Below are positions 6,547 to 14,169 of a stretch of 39,725 nt of DNA, one piece after another. The stretch comes from Bacillota bacterium (GTDB lineage Bacteria > Bacillota > Clostridia > Lachnospirales > CAG-274), in NCBI GenBank assembly GCA_017543265.1, contig JAFYGI010000058.1:1-39725 (forward strand), in the 5' to 3' direction. Made by a program: the position numbers and the translations under genes. The notes beneath the pieces were generated by a model. That model searched no databases. It was not told the origin of the DNA and saw only the letters and a program-made list of their open reading frames with translations. Each line of letters begins with the position of its first letter. The first letter of the stretch is position 1.

Positions 6547-8908
6547 TTGCTCCGCCCTTTTTCATGTATCCGATCATTGCCTTTAATGCGGCCTCCGCCG
6601 TCATTTCGGGGATAACGAGCCCCTTGTCGTATCGGGATATGCGCTCCGCCGGTGCGCCTATATCAAAGCAGGCAACGGGAAGCCCCATATTTATTACCTC
6701 CTGCGTGGTGTAGGAGAAGGTCTCGGGCCATATCGAGGCAATAAAAACGATATCTATTTTGTTTTCCCTGAAAATATCGGGGATATCCTCGGGCTTGTAG
6801 CGGCCGAGTATCTTAAGTGAGTCGTGCGACACGCTGTCGAGGTTCTGCCCGACAACAACTATATCCACATTAAGGTTTTGCCTGAGTATGGCTTCCTGCA
6901 TCTCTATAACCACGCGCGAACCCTTTGTGCGCATAAAATTGCCCAGTATGCCTATCACAAGACGGTCCTTGTCGGTGGGATAGGGCGGTATGGCGGGGAT
7001 ATAGTCCACGGTGTGCGGTACCACCTTTATATTTTTAAGCTGCGGATACCAATGCATGAAGTAGGTCTTGCTGTTTTCGGAAAATACGGTTATCTCGTCG
7101 CAGTGCGAAAGAAAATCGCCCCATTTTTCGCGCCACTTTGCCATGCTTTCATATCTGTTGTTGAAACTGTCGGCATTCGTGAGCATACAATTTTCACAGA
7201 TCGAAGCATCGGGCTTGAAGCAATGCTGCCCCTCATTGTTGATAAGGTAAACGGACGGACAGCAGGAATAAAAGTCGTGTCCGAGCATATAAAGGCCTGC
7301 GCCGAGCTTTTCTTTAAGCTTTTTTATATGATCGAGCATGGAGTAGATGTCCGTGCACGATACAAGCTCGTTGATAAGGATATATTCGATTTTGCCGATA
7401 CAGTCGATAAATTTGTCAAGAGCATCAAGGCTGTCCAGCGTAAAGCCCGCTTTGCCGTATTTGGTGATGTATTCGGCATACAGACCGTCGGCTTCCGCCA
7501 CAACATACAAAACACCGATGCCCTTTGCCGCTTCGCTTTCCGTGCGGCGCTTACTGTAGGAGTTTGCACCGCCGCCCCAGGCATGGTCGAATACGATAAT
7601 ATTTTTTTCCACAGCCTCGCGCATAAGCATAAGCTTTGCATATTCGCGGAAGCCGCAGGCGGGGTCTGCGCTTATATAAGCACCGACATCGGCATCATAG
7701 CCCTTGTGACGCTCGTTAAGGAGCTTAAGATTGCGCTCTATATAACGCTTTTTTGCCTCCGACGGAAAGCTTGCGCCGTGCTTGTGGTACACAAAAAGGT
7801 TTTCGGTGTGTACGTTTTTGAAGCCCGCCTTTATTGCACGCTGGCACCAGTCATTTTCCTCGCCGTAGCCTTTGTAGAAGGTGTCAGCGTCAAATGCACC
7901 TATTTTTTCGATGACATTTCTGTTCATGCCCATGCAAAAGCCGACACCCGTGGGCATCTCGTTGTATTCGGGCACAAAATGCCTGAAAACGCTGTCCACC
8001 TTGTCAACATCAAGACCCATAAATATCTCGTTATCCGCGCAGAAATCGGGAAAGCTGCATATGGTGCCGCAGGTGGTAAAGGGCGTGGAGGATGCTGGTT
8101 TTTCGTCAAGGATAATGGGCAGCATCAGGCGCTCCAGCCACAGATCGGGCAGGAAAACATCGGTGTTTACTATTGCACAGTGCATTTCGCCAAGCATAAG
8201 CGCCTTGTTTACGGACTGCACAAAGCCGAGGTTTTCCTTGTTGTTTATAAGCAGCGTGTTTTCGTGCTCTGCCGCATACTTTGTCAGAAGCGGGAGAACG
8301 CGCTCGTCGGGGCTTGCATCGTTTACAAGGATAAGACGATATTCAAGCTTTGTCTTTTGTATAGACTCCAAAAGGGGTGCAAGAAAGTCATAGCCGTTGT
8401 AAACGGGTACTATAACATCAAATTTATGCGAATATATGCTTTCGGGTATGGCGGGAATGTCCGCGGAAACGCAGTTTTGCACAAAGTCGGTAAAATTTAC
8501 ATGACCCGCAATGCGCCTGCTTACGCCAAAGCCCGTGCCGTGTGCGGGGGCCTCGGCGATGTCGGTGGTGTCGGTGCTGCTTTCGGTGAATGTTTTTATA
8601 TATATGCGCACCTTTTGCCCGGCCTTGTAGCCTGCGGAAAAGGCAAAGCCGCTGTAAAGCGCATTGTCGCTGCCGTAGGCATCCCTTACATCCATGCGCT
8701 CTGTCAGGGTGAGCGGAAATGTGCGTGTCTCGCCGCCGCATTCAAAGCATATCTCGGCAGAGGTGACTGCCGATTTTTTGTTGAATATCCAGCCCCTCAG
8801 ACATATCAGGCCGCCGTTTATTTCTTTTTGATCTATATAGTGGCATACGTCGCTTGCAAGAAGTGTCCTTATGCTGCGGCCGCCGAAAATTCTTTTTAAA
8901 ATATTCAT
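6539..8908 (-). CDS. Bifunctional glycosyltransferase (GT2 plus GT4 modules)
   Basis: This 789-residue protein is the only sugar polymerising enzyme in the operon. Residues 25-110 form a beta-rich N-terminal domain (GLICLRGWIFNKK). Residues 163-400 are a GT-A fold GT2 domain: DVIVPVYNGYDF at 164-175, NTDV at 248-251 as the DxD-type metal site, and the acceptor-side YGEENDWCQRA. Residues about 430-789 are a GT-B fold GT4 domain with the nucleotide-sugar EX7E motif (E729 and E737 in PETFSYTTQE). It is the first gene of the operon and overlaps the next gene by eight bases. Start at 8908 is supported by GAGG ten bases upstream. The donor sugars are unknown; two active sites could build a disaccharide repeat. 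Confidence 0.9.
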   Translation of the reverse strand: MNILKRIFGGRSIRTLLASDVCHYIDQKEINGGLICLRGWIFNKKSAVTSAEICFECGGETRTFPLTLTERMDVRDAYGSDNALYSGFAFSAGYKAGQKVRIYIKTFTESSTDTTDIAEAPAHGTGFGVSRRIAGHVNFTDFVQNCVSADIPAIPESIYSHKFDVIVPVYNGYDFLAPLLESIQKTKLEYRLILVNDASPDERVLPLLTKYAAEHENTLLINNKENLGFVQSVNKALMLGEMHCAIVNTDVFLPDLWLERLMLPIILDEKPASSTPFTTCGTICSFPDFCADNEIFMGLDVDKVDSVFRHFVPEYNEMPTGVGFCMGMNRNVIEKIGAFDADTFYKGYGEENDWCQRAIKAGFKNVHTENLFVYHKHGASFPSEAKKRYIERNLKLLNERHKGYDADVGAYISADPACGFREYAKLMLMREAVEKNIIVFDHAWGGGANSYSKRRTESEAAKGIGVLYVVAEADGLYAEYITKYGKAGFTLDSLDALDKFIDCIGKIEYILINELVSCTDIYSMLDHIKKLKEKLGAGLYMLGHDFYSCCPSVYLINNEGQHCFKPDASICENCMLTNADSFNNRYESMAKWREKWGDFLSHCDEITVFSENSKTYFMHWYPQLKNIKVVPHTVDYIPAIPPYPTDKDRLVIGILGNFMRTKGSRVVIEMQEAILRQNLNVDIVVVGQNLDSVSHDSLKILGRYKPEDIPDIFRENKIDIVFIASIWPETFSYTTQEVINMGLPVACFDIGAPAERISRYDKGLVIPEMTAEAALKAMIGYMKKGGANG

Positions 8909-8940
8909 ATCCTATCATCCTCGGTAAATTATATATTATT

Positions 8941-8970
8941 ATTTTACCACATTATGCGGGTGCATTTCAA
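8941..8970 (-). promoter_or_regulatory. Probable promoter of the polysaccharide operon
   Basis: On the minus strand TTGAAA (8970-8965) is followed after 18 bases by TAAAAT (8946-8941), about 30 bases before the glycosyltransferase start. A second TATAAT-like stretch lies slightly downstream, so the exact -10 is uncertain. Confidence 0.5.
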
Positions 8971-9074
8971 CATTAAAATAACGGGCATTTCCAAAAATTA
9001 TGATTTTATCCGCATTTTACAAATAATAAGTGTATTGTCGCTCCGCGCAGAGATGACCAAATGTCAATTACCCA

Positions 9075-9103
9075 TTGAAAAGTGCCAAAAAAAATGTTAT
9101 ACT
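9075..9103 (+). promoter_or_regulatory. mrp promoter
   Basis: TTGAAA (9075-9080), a 17-base spacer and TATACT (9098-9103) precede the mrp start by 27 bases. Confidence 0.8.
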
Positions 9104-9130
9104 ATAAAAAAACTACAAGAGGTGAAATAT

Positions 9131-9946
9131 ATGTCAGATTGCAATTCTTGTCCGTCAAAGGGCAAATGCGGCAGCAGCAGTGAAAGCTGCGGCAAGAAAA
9201 ACAACCCGCTCAACAAGGTGAAAAAGGTCATCGGTGTTATGAGCGGCAAGGGCGGCGTGGGTAAATCCACAATATCGGCCGTGCTGGCAAGAACATTAAA
9301 AAACAAAGGATATTCCGTGGGTCTTCTAGATGCGGATATAACAGGCCCCAGCGCCGTAAGGCTTATGGGTCTGCGCGGTGAGCACGCATACGGCGACGGA
9401 AACGGAAATATTTTACCCGTCGAAAGCAAGGACGGCATAAAGGTAATGAGCCTTAACCTTATGATGGACGATGAAAATCAGCCCGTTATATGGCGCGGTG
9501 CAATGCTTTCAAGCTGTGTTACACAGTTCTGGTCGGAGACCCTCTGGGGCGAGCTTGATTATCTTATAATAGATATGCCCCCGGGGACAGGCGATGTTAC
9601 GCTTACGGTAATGCAAAGCATCCCGTTAAGCGGTGTTATCATGGTAAGCCTGCCGCAGGATATGGTGGGTATGATAGTGACAAAATCGCTTAATATGGCG
9701 CGTATGCTCAATATCCCCGTTTACGGTGTCGTGCAGAATATGAGCTATGTAAAATGTCCTCATTGCGGCGAAAAGATAAATATTTTCGGCAGCGACACAA
9801 GCAGCATCGTGCTTGAACAGGGCATACCCCTTCTGGGTGAACTGCCGACAAATGCGGATCTTGCGGCTCTTTCGGGCGGCAGCGGCGAGGTATCTGACCC
9901 CGAGATATTGCAGGTGTTTGAAAATATTGTAAAAACGATAGAGTGA
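9131..9946 (+). CDS. mrp: Mrp/NBP35 family Fe-S cluster carrier P-loop ATPase
   Basis: The 271-residue product belongs to the Mrp/ApbC/Nbp35 family, homodimeric P-loop NTPases that carry and transfer Fe-S clusters. A cysteine-rich N-terminus (C4, C7, C13, C20) resembles the Nbp35-type cluster-binding segment. The deviant Walker A GKGGVGKST lies at 39-47, and the C-terminal bridging CPHC motif at 209-212 would hold the cluster shared between subunits. DMPPGTGDV is the family Walker B region. The start at 9131 is preferred to upstream in-frame ATGs because GAGGTG lies six bases before it and the promoter at 9075-9103 lies inside the longer frame. It is followed 17 bases later by the DUF3592 gene, probably in one transcript ending at 10730. 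Confidence 0.93.
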   Translation: MSDCNSCPSKGKCGSSSESCGKKNNPLNKVKKVIGVMSGKGGVGKSTISAVLARTLKNKGYSVGLLDADITGPSAVRLMGLRGEHAYGDGNGNILPVESKDGIKVMSLNLMMDDENQPVIWRGAMLSSCVTQFWSETLWGELDYLIIDMPPGTGDVTLTVMQSIPLSGVIMVSLPQDMVGMIVTKSLNMARMLNIPVYGVVQNMSYVKCPHCGEKINIFGSDTSSIVLEQGIPLLGELPTNADLAALSGGSGEVSDPEILQVFENIVKTIE

Positions 9947-9963
9947 TTTTATGAGGTGAGGTC

Positions 9964-10665
9964 ATGGACAGAAAAAAACCGAGCATAGTCCTTATTATTG
10001 TTCTGCTGATAACCGTTGTGCTTGCGGGCGGCGCAGGCTTTGCGGTAAAAATGCGGGCGGATAAATGGAACGAGTTCAAGCTTAATGCAAAGCCCGTTAC
10101 GGCGTATGTGACAGATATAAAAACACGGCGCACGGGCACGGGCAAGCACAGAAAGACATCACATACCGTCCGTGTTCAATATACGGTGGACAATGTAAAC
10201 TACGACACCACGCTTGATTATTATTCAAGCACCATGCACAAGGGCACGGCGGTGGAGCTGTATTTCGATCCGCAAAACCCCGCCGATGCAATGTCCGACC
10301 CGACCAGGACAAATATAATCATCGGCTCTGTCGCGGGGCTGATAATGTTTGCAGTCGCGGCTTTTGTTGTAAATGACTTTAAAAAATGTGCAAAAATAAA
10401 TCGGGTCATCGCAGAAGGAAAATATTATATATGCGACGACTGGACGGAGCAAAACTCGAATATGTCGGTCAATCATGTGCGTTATCACTGCATAAGGTGT
10501 GTTATAACCGATGACCGCGGCAAGGAATTTGTCTGCTTCAGCGAGCCGTTCCATCCCGCAAAGTCCCCCTATCAGCCCGGTGACAAGATAAAGGTATATG
10601 CCGACCCCTTTGAGGGCGACGATATCTACTATGTATCAAAAGAACCCGTCAGATATGATTTTTAA
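9964..10665 (+). CDS. DUF3592-like membrane protein
   Basis: This 233-residue protein of unknown function has a membrane helix at about 8-28, an exported beta-rich segment (VTAYVTDIKTRR, VRVQYTVDNVNYDTTLDYY, GTAVELYFDPQNP), a second helix at about 117-136 and a second beta-rich domain on the cytoplasmic side that repeats the pattern (GDKIKVYADP). The ...V.Y..dG..Y...........G..V.vyydP.nP pattern is that of DUF3592 proteins, here present twice around one membrane hairpin. It begins 17 bases after mrp with a GAGGTGAGGTC ribosome binding site. Confidence 0.7.
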   Translation: MDRKKPSIVLIIVLLITVVLAGGAGFAVKMRADKWNEFKLNAKPVTAYVTDIKTRRTGTGKHRKTSHTVRVQYTVDNVNYDTTLDYYSSTMHKGTAVELYFDPQNPADAMSDPTRTNIIIGSVAGLIMFAVAAFVVNDFKKCAKINRVIAEGKYYICDDWTEQNSNMSVNHVRYHCIRCVITDDRGKEFVCFSEPFHPAKSPYQPGDKIKVYADPFEGDDIYYVSKEPVRYDF

Positions 10666-10678
10666 AATTAAGAAAGAA

Positions 10679-10730
10679 AACGCGCAAATGTTCTCTGTCG
10701 AAGGCGGAGAAACATCTGCGCGTTTGTTAT
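10679..10730. terminator. Bidirectional terminator between the DUF3592 and RpiB-like genes
   Basis: AACGCGCA-AATGTTCTC pairs with GAGAAACATC-TGCGCGTT across a 10-base loop. A T-rich run follows on both strands (GTTTGTTATATT on plus, TTTTCTTTCTT on minus), suited to these convergent genes. Confidence 0.85.
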
Positions 10731-10731
10731 A

Positions 10732-11367
10732 TTACATTATGCTTTTGATATATGCTGCGATCTCGTCGTTTTTGCAGTTCGCAAAGAAGTATTCGCTGAA
10801 CTTTTCGCCTGCTACGGCGCCCTTTAAAAGGTCTTGATCTATGTTTTTAAGTACGGTCATGATGTCGGTATGTGTTACCTTCTTGACCTCGTCAAGTATC
10901 TTTTTGTTGCGCTGCTCGGGTACAACTCTTTCCTTGGGGTAGCCCTGACCGCTCTCGCCGCAGAAAAGCTGCTCGAAGGTGTATTTAAGGTTAAGCTCGG
11001 CACCCCAGCCAAAGCCCTTTGCAAACGGGAATGCCGCTGCATTGCCGTCGTTGATCTGTGCAAACATATAACCGTCCGAGGGATCGACTATATGGCCGCA
11101 AAGTACGCCGGGGAATGCGTTGCAGGCAAGCATAGCGCCCTCACCCGTGCCGCAGCCCGTAACAACAAAGTCCGCAGCGCCCGAGTTGATAAGTATTGCC
11201 GTAAGTATGCCGCACTGCACATAGGTAAGCTGTGCCTTGTCGTCGGCTGTGTACATACCGTAGTTGAACACCTCGTGTCCCATAGGCTCTACGACCGATT
11301 TTAAAGTATTACAGATAAGTTCGTTTTTAGCCGCCTGGCTGTTTTCGTTGATCAATGCGATTTTCAC
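10732..11367 (-). CDS. RpiB/LacA/LacB family sugar-phosphate isomerase
   Basis: The 211-residue product matches the RpiB/LacAB isomerase family, which interconverts aldose and ketose phosphates such as ribose 5-phosphate and ribulose 5-phosphate. GCGTGEG at 71-77 carries the family's catalytic Cys (C72), and the following GVLCGHIVDPSDG with an INDGNA stretch matches the substrate-binding region. It is longer than classical RpiB (about 150 residues) by a C-terminal helical extension, as in a clostridial subgroup. I chose the GTG at 11367, which puts AAAGGCGG eight bases upstream and gives the N-terminus VKIALINENS; a longer frame from 11406 would overlap the promoter. The true substrate is not certain. 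Confidence 0.83.
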   Translation of the reverse strand: MKIALINENSQAAKNELICNTLKSVVEPMGHEVFNYGMYTADDKAQLTYVQCGILTAILINSGAADFVVTGCGTGEGAMLACNAFPGVLCGHIVDPSDGYMFAQINDGNAAAFPFAKGFGWGAELNLKYTFEQLFCGESGQGYPKERVVPEQRNKKILDEVKKVTHTDIMTVLKNIDQDLLKGAVAGEKFSEYFFANCKNDEIAAYIKSIM

Positions 11368-11392
11368 TGTTTTATCCGCCTTTCGTAAATAT

Positions 11393-11420
11393 TGTATACA
11401 GGTCACCTTAAAAATTTCAA
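11393..11420 (-). promoter_or_regulatory. Probable promoter of the RpiB-like gene
   Basis: Minus strand TTGAAA (11420-11415), 16-base spacer, TATACA (11398-11393), about 25 bases before the GTG start. Confidence 0.55.
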
Positions 11421-11486
11421 AGGCGCCATGCCGTATATTGATTTTATCCTATTGCGTGATATTTGTCAAGAACGGCTTTTTTGTGT

Positions 11487-11744
11487 TTATTCAATATCGG
11501 CAAGCATTGAATTTTTCGCATGAACATCGACAACAACATCGTGGTCGGGCATATCAAACGAAATGATATAGCCCTTGTCTGTTTCGTAATCGGGGTTGAA
11601 ATATGCTCCGTCCACAAAAAAAGAATAATTTGTATCGGTTGCTATCATAAAATAATACAGGGTAACTCTTTCGCCTGCCTTGTATGATTTTTTTGCGTTT
11701 TTAAACTCGTAGTCCCTGCCGTTGAGATCCAAGGTGTACTTCAT
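11487..11744 (-). CDS. Small beta-rich protein of unknown function
   Basis: This 85-residue protein is not recognised with confidence. It has no signal peptide or membrane helix and looks all-beta (YTLDLNGRDYEF, GERVTLYYF, ISFDMPDHDVVVDV). The FDMPDHDVVV ending resembles the last strand of surface-protein repeat domains of the InlB-B/Flg_new type, but here it stands alone and apparently intracellular. The start at 11744 has AAAGGCGG eight bases upstream. It follows the glycosidase remnant by 19 bases on the same strand, so it was probably the downstream partner of that gene. Confidence 0.6.
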   Translation of the reverse strand: MKYTLDLNGRDYEFKNAKKSYKAGERVTLYYFMIATDTNYSFFVDGAYFNPDYETDKGYIISFDMPDHDVVVDVHAKNSMLADIE

Positions 11745-11763
11745 ATGATAAACCGCCTTTCTG

Positions 11764-12281
11764 TTATGTTTTTGTTTTATCCCGATCGGCCGCTTTGATA
11801 ATCACAACGACATCTTTGCAGCCTTCGGACGGAGTTGTCGTCTTTTTGTAGGCATATACATTTCCCCGCACCCTGCCGACATAGCTTGAAATGCCGCTTA
11901 CGGGCGAAAAATGCCATACATCGGCATTTTCAAATTTGCTTGTGTCGATTTTAAAGCTTCTGCCCGTATAGTTATAGGCAAAAATAAAATCGTCTCCGGC
12001 AAAAACGGCTATCCTGTCGTATTTTTCCTTTTGTCCGTCCAAAAGGAGTTCGTCCTTTGCCCTGCCGGTTGTAAAATCAACACTTTCCATAAGCGTTTTA
12101 AGGTGTTTCATCTGCCCCGAACCCTCATGGTGCATGGCCTCTTTCCAGGTGCAGACCGCACCGTAGCTGCAGCCTCGTCCTCGTCGGTTTTCTGAAACAG
12201 AAGCCAAGCGGTATCTCCCAGCCAGAAAAACGGCTTGTCTCCATGCATTAAATATCTTCCGTTGGTTTCTATTTTCTTCAT
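11764..12281 (-). pseudogene. Decayed GH140/DUF4038-like glycosidase: both ends kept, catalytic core deleted
   Basis: Two frames on the minus strand carry the two ends of one protein family. From ATG 12281 one frame reads KIETNGRYLMHGDKPFFWL and GDTAWLLFQKTDEDEA, the start of GH140/DUF4038 ('apiosidase-like') proteins. It then runs into unrelated residues and stops. In another frame, from about 12175 down to the stop at 11764, the text TWKEAMHHEGSGQMKHL, KTLMESVDF and YDRIAVFAGDDFIFAY, FKIDTSKF, WHFSPVSG matches the C-terminal beta domain (often called collagen-binding-like) of the same proteins. Roughly 300 residues between them are missing and the frame is shifted, so no functional enzyme can be made. 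A 192-residue open frame (12342-11764) spans the C-terminal part but begins in the wrong frame. Confidence 0.75.
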
Positions 12282-12286
12282 ATTTT

Positions 12287-12436
12287 TTACAAGCTCTCAA
12301 TAAAATCATAGTAGTATTGTATTTCCGCTTCGGCAGCATCATCGGTAAGGCCGTATTCTGTTTTTAACAGATCCTTTACGTCCTCGGCAGTACAGCCCCA
12401 ATCAAATCTTTCGCGGATAAAATCAAGAGTGTCCAT
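12287..12436 (-). CDS. 49-residue acidic small protein
   Basis: A short frame starts at ATG 12436 with GGTGAT six bases upstream and ends at TAA 12287, five bases before the glycosidase remnant's ATG. The product begins MDTLDFIRERFDWGCTAEDV and is strongly acidic and predicted helical, rich in Asp, Glu and Tyr toward the end. No family is recognised. Its tight spacing to the downstream remnant suggests one former operon. It may be a true microprotein or a leader; coding potential rests on the ribosome binding site, spacing and codon use like the neighbours. Confidence 0.5.
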   Translation of the reverse strand: MDTLDFIRERFDWGCTAEDVKDLLKTEYGLTDDAAEAEIQYYYDFIESL

Positions 12437-12470
12437 TTTTTATCACCCTTTCTTTTGCCTGATTATCAAA

Positions 12471-12503
12471 CAGCCGTTTTGGGAACGCATCACAAAACGG
12501 CTG
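12471..12503 (-). terminator. Hairpin after the SCP2-domain gene
   Basis: A perfect 11-bp stem (CAGCCGTTTTG / CAAAACGGCTG) with an 11-base loop lies 20 bases past the SCP2 gene stop. The minus-strand tail TTTGATAAT is only moderately T-rich. Confidence 0.65.
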
Positions 12504-12522
12504 AATGCAAAAGGGAAAATAT

Positions 12523-12921
12523 TTATTTTTTGCCGCTCTTTCTCGGTGCTTTTTTGACCGTTGACGGCTTGCTTGACGATTTTACCGCTGATTTTTCCGC
12601 AGCACGTCTTGCCTTGGGAATGGTTGCAAGCGCAGCCTTTAAAACACCTATTTTTTTGTTGTTGCCGTAAAAGCCGAGCTTGTCTGTCATTTTGTTTTCA
12701 AGCGCATAAACAAGGTCGTCGCCGGATATATTCAAGGAAATATCATTATCCCTGTAATCGTAGGGCTGAACATCCATTTTGCCGTCAAATATCACGGCAT
12801 AAAACGAACCCTGACCCTCGCCGAAGATATTGAATTGTACGGCGATAAAATCCTTAACGTCCTTTGTCCTTGCTTTAAGTAAACGTTCTTTTGCTCTTTC
12901 AAAAATTTCCTCGTAAGTCAT
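12523..12921 (-). CDS. SCP2 sterol-binding-domain protein with lysine-rich tail
   Basis: The 132-residue protein has an SCP2-like lipid-binding domain at about 1-95: IAVQFNIFGEGQGSFYAVIF followed by DGKMDVQPYDYRDNDISLNI and SGDDLVYALENKM, the beta-sheet-plus-helix pattern of this family. Residues 100-132 form a Lys/Arg/Ala/Ser/Pro-rich tail (KSAVKSSSKPSTVKKAPRK) resembling histone H1-type tails. The domain suggests binding of a hydrophobic ligand in the cytoplasm; the tail could bind nucleic acid or acidic surfaces, which is inference. Start at 12921 is chosen over an upstream in-frame ATG because AGGAAA lies just before it and the extra 19 residues are Lys-rich and unlike the family. Monocistronic, with its own downstream hairpin. 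Confidence 0.8.
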   Translation of the reverse strand: MTYEEIFERAKERLLKARTKDVKDFIAVQFNIFGEGQGSFYAVIFDGKMDVQPYDYRDNDISLNISGDDLVYALENKMTDKLGFYGNNKKIGVLKAALATIPKARRAAEKSAVKSSSKPSTVKKAPRKSGKK

Positions 12922-13071
12922 AACACATTTCCTTCCTTTTTTTTTCTTTATTTTACACCTAAAGTTTTGCCGTGTCAATATTATGACAGGAACGGACGGA
13001 TTTTATCCTTGCAGGCGGTTTTATTTTGTAAATATCCCAAAAAAGAAAATTCAGGGAAAGTCCCAAAGCAA

Positions 13072-13100
13072 TTGACACAATAGTTGTTTTATGATAAAAT
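13072..13100 (+). promoter_or_regulatory. Promoter of the first stalk-domain gene
   Basis: TTGACA (13072-13077), a 17-base spacer and TAAAAT (13095-13100) lie 36 bases before the start at 13136. Confidence 0.85.
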
Positions 13101-13135
13101 CATAATGAAATACTTGTCTTTAAGGAGGAAGTAAA

Positions 13136-14116
13136 ATGAAAAGATTTATATGCTCCGTTCTTGCGGCAACAATGCTGTTTTCATCGTCTGTATTTGCGGA
13201 TACGACGGCTAATGTCTATTTGGGAGACCGCCTTGTAAGCTACACGGACCAAGCGCCTGTTATAATAAACGACCGCACCTATGTTCCCATCCGTGATGTA
13301 TTTGAAACAGCGGGCTTTAAGGTGGACTGGAAGGCGGAAAACAAAACCGTGACCATCTCAAACGATTACCATAACATTATGCTGTTTACCGAAACAAACG
13401 GCCTTTTCAGCATGGATACGGAATTTAACGTAAACTACGATACACTTGAAAATCCCGTGCAGATAGTAAACGGCAGGACCTTGCTTCCGCTCAGGGAGAT
13501 ACTGGAAAGTGCGGACTATTCGCTTGAATGGGATGCGGAAACAAAGTCTGCAAAGGTGACCGACAACAACGACTACGCCGAGCTTGACGCGCAGCTGGAA
13601 AAGCTCAGGCAAATGGAGTCTCTTTTAAACAAAAAGGAAGAGGTATTTGACAAAACAAAGCCCGCAGGCGAACTGTCGGAGGAGGAATATGCCTTCCTTG
13701 ACAATATGTATACCGTATTTGATGATATGTCAAACGCGGCAAAAGCAGCGTCACTCGGCGATATGAGTGAGCTTTCGCCCGAAAACGTAAAGATGGTATC
13801 AAAGCTTATTGACGGCTACATGGCTAAGCTTTCCGATGTTGAGTGTCCCGAAAGCCTTAAGGGTCTTGATACGGGTCTGCAAAAGGTGATGCACAATATG
13901 GTGCTTAACGTTGCGGAGATAGCCGAGGCAACAAGCGCAAATCCCGACAACAGCGACCTTGCGTTTATGACTGTTTTCGGCCTTATGGCAGGTCTTGCGG
14001 TGCAGTATGAAGATGCGGTACAGCCGCTTACCGACCTTTGCAAGGAAAAGAATATTGATATCAAGGCTGTATTCGGTGAAAAATATAACACGGATCTTTT
14101 CGGCTCTGTATCATGA
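13136..14116 (+). CDS. Secreted stalk-domain (Cu-amine-oxidase N-like) protein, paralogue 1
   Basis: The 326-residue protein has a signal peptide (MKRFICSVLAATMLFSSSVFA) and two copies of the stalk-domain pattern known from copper amine oxidase N-termini of clostridia: VIINDRTYVPIRDVFETAGF with VDWKAENKTVTIS, then VQIVNGRTLLPLREILESA with LEWDAETKSAKVT (residues about 25-145). The remaining 180 residues are helical and contain DVECPESLKGLD, a motif also found in the two paralogues downstream. The domain is common on exported clostridial proteins and is thought to be structural; the helical part is unassigned. It has AAGGAGG just upstream and a hairpin directly after the stop. Confidence 0.85.
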   Translation: MKRFICSVLAATMLFSSSVFADTTANVYLGDRLVSYTDQAPVIINDRTYVPIRDVFETAGFKVDWKAENKTVTISNDYHNIMLFTETNGLFSMDTEFNVNYDTLENPVQIVNGRTLLPLREILESADYSLEWDAETKSAKVTDNNDYAELDAQLEKLRQMESLLNKKEEVFDKTKPAGELSEEEYAFLDNMYTVFDDMSNAAKAASLGDMSELSPENVKMVSKLIDGYMAKLSDVECPESLKGLDTGLQKVMHNMVLNVAEIAEATSANPDNSDLAFMTVFGLMAGLAVQYEDAVQPLTDLCKEKNIDIKAVFGEKYNTDLFGSVS

Positions 14117-14122
14117 TATTAC

Positions 14123-14151
14123 GGGCGGGCGTTTCAAAAGCCCGCCCTTTT
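14123..14151 (+). terminator. Terminator or partial attenuator between stalk paralogues 1 and 2
   Basis: GGGCGGGC / GCCCGCCC, 9-base loop, TTTT tail. It ends only a few bases before the AAAGGAG of paralogue 2, so readthrough may set the ratio of the two products; no separate promoter for paralogue 2 is evident. Confidence 0.8.
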
Positions 14152-14169
14152 AAAGGAGAGTGAACGGTT

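Noticed and set aside
6824..8899. 691-codon plus-strand open frame opposite the glycosyltransferase
   Set aside because: Mirror of the GT2/GT4 gene caused by its codon use; composition rich in Tyr, Cys and His without any motif.
8954..9130. 59-residue N-terminal extension of Mrp
   Set aside because: The promoter lies inside it, it is unlike the family, and a good ribosome binding site precedes the internal ATG at 9131.
11764..12342. 192-residue open frame as an intact gene
   Set aside because: Its N-terminal half is unlike any protein, has no ribosome binding site and runs antiparallel in frame to the recognisable glycosidase N-terminus; only the C-terminal part is genuine.
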